Assembly (NCBI GenBank): GCA_040401695.1
Contig: JBBANY010000007.1
Location: 1 to 52,705 of the forward strand
DNA: 52,705 nt
Source of the DNA: F1-20-MAGs119 sp040401695
GTDB taxonomy: Bacteria > Actinomycetota > Acidimicrobiia > Acidimicrobiales > Ilumatobacteraceae
Reading direction: 5' to 3'
This document shows positions 40,055 through 46,892 of the stretch, in pieces. How positions within the stretch are numbered: position 1 is the stretch's first letter; each line of letters starts with the position of its first letter. The translations under genes were made by a program, and so were the position numbers. The notes under the pieces were generated by a model that was not told the DNA's origin, did no database searches, and saw only the letters and a program-made list of their open reading frames with translations.

Positions 40055-41183
40055 CCCGGTCGCCTCGCCCAACGAGGCCGAGGCGATGGCCGTCGCGTTC
40101 GCACGCGTGTTGCGCGGTGTCGGCATCGTCGCGCCGGTCGACAGCGTGGTCGCATTCGTCGATGCGCTGCATCGTCTCGGCATCGGCGACCGCGGCAACG
40201 TGTACTGGGCGGGTCGGGCGACGCTCGTGCGCCGCCCCGAAGAGTTCGACGCCTTCGACCGCGCGTTCGCAGTCTTCTGGGATGCCCGCGCGGCGAACAC
40301 CACCGACACGGTGACCGACACCATTCGCATCGCGCTCGCCACCGACGACGGCGAAGAGGCCGACGACAACGGCTCCACGACGCACACCGAGGCCGACATC
40401 ACCCTCACCCTGCGCTGGTCGGCGATGGAAGCGCTGCGGGAAAAGGACTTCGCGGAGTATTCCGACGACGAGTTGCATCTTGCCCGGGAACTGATGTCGC
40501 GCCTGCGCCTCGCGGGCCCACGACGCCGTTCACTGCGACTGCGCGCGGCACACGGCACACACACCATCCCCGACCTTCGCCGCACGGTGCGCGCGTCGCT
40601 GCGATCGGGTGGCGAACCCGTTCGTCGCCACTGGCGGCAACCCGACGACAAGCTGCGTCGTCTCGTTCTGCTCCTCGACATTTCCGGATCGATGGAGCCC
40701 TACTCGCGCGCCTTCTTGCGTTTCGTCCATGCAGCGGTCGCGGGTCGTCAACGCGTCGAAGCGTTCACGTTCGGCACCCGACTCACACGCCTCACAAAGG
40801 AACTGTCCACGCGCAACCCGGACGAAGCGATCACCCGCGCGTCGCGCAACGTCTCCGATTGGAGCGGCGGCACGCGCCTCGGTGACTGCCTGCGCACCTT
40901 CAACGACGAATGGGGCGTGCGTGGTCTCGCCCGTGGGTCGATAGTCGTCATCCTGTCCGACGGCTGGGACCGCGGAAATCCCGACCTTCTCGGTGCCGAA
41001 ATGCAGCGGCTGCACCGCGCCGCCTTCCGCACCATCTGGGTGAACCCTCTTAAGGTGACAAAGGGCTATGCCCCACTCGCCAAGGGCATGGCCGCCGCGT
41101 TGCCACATGTCGACGACTTCGTCGAGGGCCACTCCATCGACGCGCTCGACCGCCTCTGTCGCGCCATCTCACGTCTCGACTGA
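40035..41183 (+). CDS. VWA-domain protein, CoxE-like
   Basis: A 382-residue CoxE-type protein that partners the MoxR ATPase during cofactor maturation. The N-terminal half is the variable CoxE region. The C-terminal half is a von Willebrand A fold with the MIDAS motif LLDISGSMEPYS near residue 220, the Thr of WSGGTRLGDCL and the late Asp in VILSDGWDRGNPDLL. The start is the GTG at 40035, overlapping moxR; the longer frame is in the moxR shadow. The next gene xdhC starts 19 bases downstream and may have its own leaderless promoter. Confidence 0.9.
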   Translation: MALSTADPVASPNEAEAMAVAFARVLRGVGIVAPVDSVVAFVDALHRLGIGDRGNVYWAGRATLVRRPEEFDAFDRAFAVFWDARAANTTDTVTDTIRIALATDDGEEADDNGSTTHTEADITLTLRWSAMEALREKDFAEYSDDELHLARELMSRLRLAGPRRRSLRLRAAHGTHTIPDLRRTVRASLRSGGEPVRRHWRQPDDKLRRLVLLLDISGSMEPYSRAFLRFVHAAVAGRQRVEAFTFGTRLTRLTKELSTRNPDEAITRASRNVSDWSGGTRLGDCLRTFNDEWGVRGLARGSIVVILSDGWDRGNPDLLGAEMQRLHRAAFRTIWVNPLKVTKGYAPLAKGMAAALPHVDDFVEGHSIDALDRLCRAISRLD

Positions 41184-41202
41184 CGCCCGTACACTTCACC
41201 CC

Positions 41203-42345
41203 ATGCGCGATCTGCTCCCCGAGTTCGCGGCCTGGCGCCGCAACGGCGAACGTTTCGCCATCGCACGCGTCGTCGACATCGAAGGTTCAGGACCGCGCGA
41301 ACCCGGCGCAGCCATGGCCGTCAGCGCATCGGGTCAGGTCGTTGGTTCGGTCAGCGGTGGATGCGTCGAAGGTGCCGTCGTGTCCGAAGCGCTCGCGATT
41401 CTCGCCGGTGAAGCCCCGTCCCGCGTCGTCACGTTCGGCTATTCCGACGACGAGGCCTTCGCCGTCGGTCTCACCTGCGGCGGCACCATTCACCTCTTCA
41501 TCCAGCCCGCCGACAACCTCGTCGACATCGGAACCGGCACCGCCGCGCTCGACACACTCGAGGCGCGCATCCGGACACACGAACCGGTCGCCATCGCGAC
41601 CGTCATCGACGGACCGCACACGGGTGCCACGATGCTCGTCGCCCCGGGCGAAACACCGAGTGGCTCGCTCGGCAACGCCGAACTCGACCGCATCGTCGTG
41701 CGCGATGCACTCGGCGAACTCGAAGCCGGCACCACGGGCATTCGCCACTACGGACCCGAGGGCCAAACCACTCCGGAAGACCTGGTCGACGCGCCGACGG
41801 TGAAGGTGTTCGTCGAGAGCTTCGCACCAGCACCTCAAATGTGGATCTTCGGTGCGGTCGACTTCACCGCGGCACTCGCCCGCGTCGCCAAGATCCTCGG
41901 GTACCGCGTCACGGTCTGCGACGCACGCGAAATCTTCGCCACGCGTCGCCGCTTCCCCATGGCCGACAACGTCGTCGTGTCGTGGCCGGGCGACCTGTTC
42001 GCCGCCGAGGGCAAGACGCTCGGCCCGCGCGACGCGGTCTGCATCCTCACCCACGACGCCAAGTTCGACGTTCCCGCCGTTCAAGGCGCACTCGCCACCC
42101 GCGTCGGCTACATCGGGGTGATGGGATCACGAAAGACGCACACCAAGCGCCTCGAACGCCTGGCCGAAGCCGGTGTCACTAACCCCGCCGGCCTGTCACG
42201 TCTGATGTCGCCGATCGGCCTCGACCTCGGTGCTCGCACGCCCGAGGAAACCGCCATCTCGATCTGTGCCGAAATCATCGCACGCCGCACGGGCCGCAAT
42301 GCCCCATCGCTGCGCGACTCGAGCGGCCCGATTCACACGAACTAG
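41203..42345 (+). CDS. XdhC/CoxF family molybdenum cofactor maturation factor
   Basis: A 380-residue XdhC-type protein that binds and sulfurates or inserts molybdenum cofactor in xanthine-oxidase-family enzymes. The N-terminal XdhC domain has SVSGGCVEGAVVSEA and FAVGLTCGGTIHLF, with conserved cysteines. The C-terminal Rossmann domain includes MWIFGAVDFTAALARVAKI and VGYIGVMGSRKTHTKRLERL. TACACT (41190-41195) lies 7 bases before the ATG, suggesting an independent leaderless transcript. Its stop and that of the convergent NlpC gene share CTAG. Confidence 0.92.
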   Translation: MRDLLPEFAAWRRNGERFAIARVVDIEGSGPREPGAAMAVSASGQVVGSVSGGCVEGAVVSEALAILAGEAPSRVVTFGYSDDEAFAVGLTCGGTIHLFIQPADNLVDIGTGTAALDTLEARIRTHEPVAIATVIDGPHTGATMLVAPGETPSGSLGNAELDRIVVRDALGELEAGTTGIRHYGPEGQTTPEDLVDAPTVKVFVESFAPAPQMWIFGAVDFTAALARVAKILGYRVTVCDAREIFATRRRFPMADNVVVSWPGDLFAAEGKTLGPRDAVCILTHDAKFDVPAVQGALATRVGYIGVMGSRKTHTKRLERLAEAGVTNPAGLSRLMSPIGLDLGARTPEETAISICAEIIARRTGRNAPSLRDSSGPIHTN

Positions 42346-43076
42346 TCGACCGGCGACGGATCCGCGAACTTGACGTTCGGCGATTCCTTCCAGTTGATCG
42401 GCCCCACACGCACACCCAGGTTGGGCCGTGCAGAGTGCAACACGATGTCGCCCACACCGAGATAGATCATCGTGTGGCCCGGGTACCCGACGATGTCACC
42501 GGCACGTGCCTCCTCGCGCGACACCTCGCGCGAATGATCGATTTGTCGATCCGACTTCATCGGCAACTTCACACCCGACTTCGCCCATGCGTAGGCGACG
42601 AGACCGGAACAATCGAGGCCCTTCTTCGGATTGTCCGAACCGAACAGGTAGCCGGTACCAAGTGTCGTCATCCCGACAAGGATCGCTTTCTGATGCCGGG
42701 ATGTCGTCGACTGCCAGGCTTCGAGCATTTCGCTGCGCGACACGAACGTTCGAGCGGCGACAATCGACACCACTGCCGCCAAGGCACGTTGATAGCGATC
42801 CGCCATCTTCGGGTCGCTCGACGCAATCGAGTTCTCGTAGGCGGCCAACGCTGCAATGGCGCGGTCCTTCAAGACGTCGTGACGGGGCAGGCCTTCCTTC
42901 GTCATCATCTGCGGTGAACGCCACGTCGTGTGCACGACGGATGGCGGCACGATGACCGCACCGCGGCCGGCGTGCACCGTGGATGCACCGGGTGCGGCCA
43001 CCGTTGCGGCGCACACGATCGCGGCAGCGACCAACCCGTGCCGGAGCCTCCGGCGGCGCACGAACCCCCGTTCCAT
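42342..43076 (-). CDS. Secreted NlpC/P60 peptidoglycan hydrolase
   Basis: A 244-residue exported cysteine peptidase (C40) expected to cleave stem peptides of peptidoglycan. Residues 1-35 form a signal peptide (FVRRRRLRHGLVAAAIVCAATVAAPGAS region). A helical middle of about 90 residues follows. The catalytic domain has Cys in GLDCSGLVAYAW and His in VGYPGHTMIYLG, then a polar third residue in VLHSARPN. It is the only minus-strand gene inside the cox maturation cluster. TAGTTT lies 7 bases upstream of the ATG, and a perfect 8-bp inverted repeat spans that promoter. Confidence 0.88.
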   Translation of the reverse strand: MERGFVRRRRLRHGLVAAAIVCAATVAAPGASTVHAGRGAVIVPPSVVHTTWRSPQMMTKEGLPRHDVLKDRAIAALAAYENSIASSDPKMADRYQRALAAVVSIVAARTFVSRSEMLEAWQSTTSRHQKAILVGMTTLGTGYLFGSDNPKKGLDCSGLVAYAWAKSGVKLPMKSDRQIDHSREVSREEARAGDIVGYPGHTMIYLGVGDIVLHSARPNLGVRVGPINWKESPNVKFADPSPVD

Positions 43077-43095
43077 CGGTACAAAACTACCGATG
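43074..43095. promoter_or_regulatory. Perfect 8-bp inverted repeat over the nlpC-like promoter
   Basis: CATCGGTA (43074-43081) and TACCGATG (43088-43095) flank CAAAAC. One arm contains the start codon of the NlpC gene and the other covers part of its -10 (TAGTTT, 43089 to 43084). The position suits a repressor operator controlling the NlpC gene and perhaps the divergent mocA-like gene. Confidence 0.5.
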
Positions 43096-43135
43096 TGAAG
43101 TGGTGGTCACGACACTTTCGGGGCAGGCTGGAGCC

Positions 43136-43708
43136 GTGATCGTGGCCCTCATCCTCGCTGCCGGCGCAGGTTCGCGGTTCCGCGGTGAACGGCACAAACT
43201 TCTTTCTCTTTTGCGCGGCACACGGGTCATCGACCACTCCATCGCCGCGGTTCGCACGGCGATGGCCGAGGGTGCTCCGATCGATCGCATCGTCGTCGTG
43301 TCGGGCGCTGTGTCCCTCGACCCGCTACCCCCAGACGTGCTTCTCGTCGACAACCCGAACTGGGCCGACGGCCAGGCGACCTCGCTCGCGGTCGGCATCG
43401 ATATCGCGACAACGCTCGGCGCCGAAGCCGTCGTTGTCGGTCTCGGTGACCAGCCCTTCATCGACCCCGCCGCATGGCGCGCCGTCGCCTCATCCCCGGC
43501 CACCATCGCGGTCGCCACGTATTCCGGCTCTGCCACCAGAACCCCCGCCCTCATCCGCCGCGAAGCGTGGGAACACCTTCCGAAAACAGGCGACTTTGGC
43601 GCACGTCACCTCATCTCCAGTCGCCCCGAACTGGTCGAGCCAGTACCCTGCTCGGGTACCCCCGCAGACATCGACACGATCGAGGATCTCGAATCATGGA
43701 ACCCCTGA
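43136..43708 (+). CDS. MobA-like molybdenum cofactor nucleotidyltransferase (probably MCD-forming)
   Basis: A 190-residue NTP transferase. The N-terminus carries LILAAGAGSRFRGERHKLL, the nucleotide-binding signature of MobA/MocA proteins, and GLGDQPFIDPA is the metal-binding Asp motif. CO-dehydrogenase-type enzymes use molybdopterin cytosine dinucleotide, so a CTP-specific MocA role is the best inference, but base specificity is not proven. The GTG at 43136 with GGAG upstream starts the protein at the family N-terminus. It overlaps coxG by 13 bases. Confidence 0.85.
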   Translation: MIVALILAAGAGSRFRGERHKLLSLLRGTRVIDHSIAAVRTAMAEGAPIDRIVVVSGAVSLDPLPPDVLLVDNPNWADGQATSLAVGIDIATTLGAEAVVVGLGDQPFIDPAAWRAVASSPATIAVATYSGSATRTPALIRREAWEHLPKTGDFGARHLISSRPELVEPVPCSGTPADIDTIEDLESWNP

Positions 43709-44340
43709 ACCACACTTTTTCCGTCCCCGTGCCGATCGCAGAGGCATGGAACGTTCTCACCAACGTCGAGCGCATTGCGCCGTGTCTTCCCGGTGCACAG
43801 TTGCAGGAAGTCGAGGGTGAAACGTACCGCGGTGCCGTCAAGGTGAAGGTCGGCCCGATCCAGGCGCAGTTCAAGGGCCAGGCATCGTTCGTGGAAAAGG
43901 ACGACGTCAACTACAAGGTCGTGCTGAAGGGCGAAGGTCGCGACACCGGTGGCAAGGGCAACGCATCGGCGGTCATCACCGCCCAGCTCACCGCCATCGA
44001 TGCAACATCCACACAGGTCAATGTCAACACCGATCTCTCGATCACCGGCAAGGTTGCACAGTTCGGTCGTGGTGCACTCGCCGACGTCAGCGACAAACTG
44101 CTCGCGCAGTTCTCCGACAATTTGAACAACCTCATCGCATCGGAACCCGCGGCCGCAGCACCGGCGCCCGAGGCGGCACCCACGGCTGAAACCGGCCAGC
44201 CCGTCGTTCGCAAGATCGACGGCCCCGAGGCCGCGCCGATCAACCTGATCGAAGCCGCCGGCGGCACCATCGTCAAGCGTGCGCTGCCCGTCGTTGCCGG
44301 TGTCGCGGTGTTGGTGCTCCTCCTCATCGCGATCCTCTGA
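43696..44340 (+). CDS. coxG: CoxG, membrane-anchored SRPBCC protein
   Basis: A 214-residue CoxG. Residues 1-145 form the SRPBCC/START-like fold: NHTFSVPVPIAEAWNVLTNV, RIAPCLPGAQLQEVEGETY, GPIQAQFKGQASF and ALADVSDKLLAQFSDNL. A Pro/Ala-rich linker follows, then a C-terminal transmembrane helix (LPVVAGVAVLVLLLIAIL). CoxG ties molybdenum hydroxylases to the membrane and has been linked to quinone handling in mycobacterial CO dehydrogenase. The ATG overlaps the mocA-like gene. It is the last gene of the cox region; the conserved DUF501-ppx pair resumes 17 bases later. Confidence 0.92.
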   Translation: MEPLNHTFSVPVPIAEAWNVLTNVERIAPCLPGAQLQEVEGETYRGAVKVKVGPIQAQFKGQASFVEKDDVNYKVVLKGEGRDTGGKGNASAVITAQLTAIDATSTQVNVNTDLSITGKVAQFGRGALADVSDKLLAQFSDNLNNLIASEPAAAAPAPEAAPTAETGQPVVRKIDGPEAAPINLIEAAGGTIVKRALPVVAGVAVLVLLLIAIL

Positions 44341-44357
44341 TCACTCGCGAAATCCAC

Positions 44358-44822
44358 ATGGCGACACAAGCCGACGTCGCTCGCGTCACCGAATTGCTCG
44401 GTCGCGCGCCACAGGGCGATTTCGAAGTCGTCGCGCGTCGCGCCGACGGCGACCCGGTGGTCGTTCGCAATGCGCCGTTGCTCGCCGACGGAACCCCGAT
44501 GCCCACGCTCTTTTGGCTCGTCGGCCGCAACGAGTACGCCGCGGTCTCGCGTCTCGAAGCAGCCGGTGGCGTCGACCAGGCCGAGGCCGACATCGACCCC
44601 GCCGTCCTCGAGGCCGCGCACAACGAGTACGCGGCGCTGCGCAGCGCGGATCTTCCCGCACACCACACGGGCCCCTCGCCGTCGGCGGGTGTCGCCGGAA
44701 CACGCCGTGGCGTGAAGTGCCTGCACGCCCACTTCGCGTGGTGGCTGGCCGGCGGCAACGATCCCGTCGGGGAATGGGTCGCGCAACGCATCGACTACGC
44801 GGCGGAGTTGCGTCGTGCCTGA
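44358..44822 (+). CDS. DUF501 family protein
   Basis: A 154-residue DUF501 protein. Characteristic segments are VTELLGRAPQGDFEVVARR, PMPTLFWLVGRNEYAAVSRL and the C-terminal RRGVKCLHAHFAWWLAGG. Function is unknown. In Actinobacteria it normally lies between the divIC/ftsB gene and ppx (Rv1025 in M. tuberculosis). Here ppx follows with an 8-base overlap but the divIC-like gene is 15 kb upstream. Confidence 0.88.
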   Translation: MATQADVARVTELLGRAPQGDFEVVARRADGDPVVVRNAPLLADGTPMPTLFWLVGRNEYAAVSRLEAAGGVDQAEADIDPAVLEAAHNEYAALRSADLPAHHTGPSPSAGVAGTRRGVKCLHAHFAWWLAGGNDPVGEWVAQRIDYAAELRRA

Positions 44823-45801
44823 GATCGACAAAATCGGCGTCGTCGACATCGGCAGCAACTCGGTGAAGTTGCTCATCCTCGAAGGCAATGAAGCACTGCA
44901 CCGCGACAGCGTCGTCACACGTTTGGGCTCGGGCATCGCCGACACCGGCGGTCTCGCGGCAGAATCCATTGCCACCACCCTGAATCGTCTCGGCGAAATC
45001 CGCGCGATCCTCGACACGCATGCGGTTGCAAACGTGCATGCCGTCGCAACCGCGGCCGTGCGATCGGCGAACAACTCCGCACCATTCGTTTCCGCTTCCT
45101 CGACGGCGCTCGGCTGTGACGTCACCGTCATCGACGGCGTCACCGAGGGATCACTCGCCTTCGTCGGCGCGCAACGCAATCTCGAATCGCGACTCGGCAA
45201 CCAGCCACTCACGGTCGTCGACATCGGTGGTGGTTCGACCGAGTTCAGCATCGGCACGCCGGGTTCGACACCGCGAGTCGCCAGCATTCCCTACGGCGCC
45301 CGCAACCTCTCCGAGCGAATCCTCGAGCACGACCCGCCGCGGCCCGAAGAGCTCACCAACGCAATCGGTGCCGTCATCGACGAGATCGACGACGTCGTGC
45401 GCGAAATCCCCGATCTCGAACGCTGCGACCACTTCCTTGGCGTCGCGGGGACCATCGTCACGATCGCGATGGTCGAACTCGGCCTGCATGAATTCGATGC
45501 CGGGACTCTGCACGGCATGGAGCTCACCAAAGAAGCGGCCGAAGACGTGTTCCGCACCCTCGCGACGGAGACGCTCGTCGACCGCGTCCACAATCCGGGC
45601 CTGCCCGCCGACCGCGCCGACATCATCGTCGGGGGCTGCTGCGTGCTCGTCGCCGTGCTGAGAAAACTGCAGTTGCCCGCAATCACCGTCTCGACGACCG
45701 CACTCGCCGACGGTGTCGCCGTTGTTGCACGACACCACGCCGACCGACTGGCCACCGGCGACGGCCTCGCCGATGTTCTGCGAGACTTCTTCCGCCCATG
45801 A
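44815..45801 (+). CDS. Ppx/GppA family exopolyphosphatase
   Basis: A 328-residue phosphatase of the ASKHA fold that hydrolyses polyphosphate or pppGpp. Visible are the phosphate-1 motif GVVDIGSNSVKLLILE at the N-terminus, the phosphate-2 motif VVDIGGGSTEFSIG near residue 135, and LGVAGTIVTIAMVELGL. At this length it is the short single-module form like mycobacterial Ppx2 (Rv1026). The GTG start overlaps DUF501 by 8 bases with GGCGGAG upstream. Its stop overlaps the acetyltransferase (ATGA). Confidence 0.92.
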   Translation: MPEIDKIGVVDIGSNSVKLLILEGNEALHRDSVVTRLGSGIADTGGLAAESIATTLNRLGEIRAILDTHAVANVHAVATAAVRSANNSAPFVSASSTALGCDVTVIDGVTEGSLAFVGAQRNLESRLGNQPLTVVDIGGGSTEFSIGTPGSTPRVASIPYGARNLSERILEHDPPRPEELTNAIGAVIDEIDDVVREIPDLERCDHFLGVAGTIVTIAMVELGLHEFDAGTLHGMELTKEAAEDVFRTLATETLVDRVHNPGLPADRADIIVGGCCVLVAVLRKLQLPAITVSTTALADGVAVVARHHADRLATGDGLADVLRDFFRP

Positions 45802-46448
45802 ACGCCGCCCACCACCCAGCCAACGCCGGCTCCGTCGGCACCGCCGGTCTGCGTTTGTACGGCAAGCGGGTCGTTCTGCGACCGCTGAACGCCCAGGACT
45901 TCTCGGCGTGGGCCGAATGCCGCAAGCGCAACGCCGCCTGGTTGTTGAAGTGGGAACCGTTGCGCCCCATCACCCAGCCCGATCCGGCCAACGACCGCGA
46001 CATCTTCGCCGCACGCTGCAACATCCGCGAACGTGAACGCCAGACGGGCACGTCGTACGCCTTTGGCCTGTTCGTCGACAATTCCTTTTGCGGCGAGGTG
46101 AACCTGAACAACGTCGTGCGCGGTGCCATGCAATGCGCGACCGTCGGATACTGGATCGACGAGAAGCGTGCCGGCAACGGATACGTCGCCGAAGCGGTCG
46201 CGGTGTTGCTGAAGTTCGCCTTTGACGAACTACATCTGCACCGCATCGAAGTGTGCATCATTCCGCGCAACACGAACAGTCTGCGCGTCGTCGAAAAACT
46301 CGAACTGCGCAACGAAGGTCTTGCCGAACGGTTCCTCGAGATAAACGGCCTGTGGGAAGACCACTACCGCTTTGCCATCACCGCCGAGGAATGGATCTGC
46401 AGGCGCAGCGATCTCACCGCGGCGTGGCTCGCCGCCGGCAAGTCCTGA
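45798..46448 (+). CDS. GNAT acetyltransferase, RimJ/RimL-like
   Basis: A 216-residue GNAT enzyme. The N-terminal strand RLYGKRVVLRPLNAQDFSAW is typical of the RimJ/RimL group that acetylates protein N-termini. The acetyl-CoA loop appears as EKRAGNGYVAEAVAVLL, followed by HRIEVCIIPRNTNSLRVVEKL, with the conserved Asn. RFLEINGLWEDHYRFAI closes the domain. The substrate may be a ribosomal protein but cannot be fixed by sequence. It is coupled to ppx by an ATGA overlap. Confidence 0.88.
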   Translation: MNAAHHPANAGSVGTAGLRLYGKRVVLRPLNAQDFSAWAECRKRNAAWLLKWEPLRPITQPDPANDRDIFAARCNIRERERQTGTSYAFGLFVDNSFCGEVNLNNVVRGAMQCATVGYWIDEKRAGNGYVAEAVAVLLKFAFDELHLHRIEVCIIPRNTNSLRVVEKLELRNEGLAERFLEINGLWEDHYRFAITAEEWICRRSDLTAAWLAAGKS

Positions 46449-46466
46449 CCTACGGAAATCGCGTAA

Positions 46467-46778
46467 TCAGTCGGCGAGTTGTCGGAACGCCAAAGCGCGC
46501 TGCTTGCGCAACACGTTGCGGCGCTTCCAGTCCTTCGTCTTCCAGTGACGCTTCGCCGCGCGACCTTTCTTTTTCAACGCCCGCTCTTTGTTGTGGTGTG
46601 CCTCGACACGCCACGCCTGGCCGGGCTCGTGCACGTCGTCGGGCTCCACACCGTTGCTGACGAGACCGGCAACCGTGTGCAATTCCGCATGCATTCGGTG
46701 CCGCTCGTTGTGGGCGTGGGCGCGAAGTTCGACGCGCGGAGGTGGAACAGTCTCTTGACTGCGATGACGCTTGCTCAT
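46467..46778 (-). CDS. Small basic protein of unknown function
   Basis: I do not recognise this 103-residue protein. A strong Shine-Dalgarno (AAAGGAG) precedes the ATG at 46778, so it is probably real and well translated. The first 60 residues are His/Glu/Arg-rich (ERHRMHAELHTVAGLV), and the C-terminal 40 are strongly basic (KKKGRAAKRHWKTKDWKRRN), suggesting nucleic-acid or ribosome binding. It converges with the acetyltransferase gene and follows the subtilisin gene on the minus strand after a 114-base gap. Confidence 0.65.
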   Translation of the reverse strand: MSKRHRSQETVPPPRVELRAHAHNERHRMHAELHTVAGLVSNGVEPDDVHEPGQAWRVEAHHNKERALKKKGRAAKRHWKTKDWKRRNVLRKQRALAFRQLAD

Positions 46779-46892
46779 CGGGTCTCCTTTCAGAGATGAA
46801 CCGGAGTAAAAGCTCCTCGCGACGCAACGTACACCCACGGTTCCGACTCGCGAGGCACATCTGCCATCGCGCACGAAAAAGTCATGCGGCGG

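Noticed and set aside
42342..43076. Cyclic-di-AMP (ydaO-type) riboswitch upstream of the NlpC/P60 gene
   Set aside because: Such riboswitches often precede actinobacterial NlpC genes, but here only 59 bases separate it from the divergent gene and the promoter appears leaderless, leaving no room for the aptamer.
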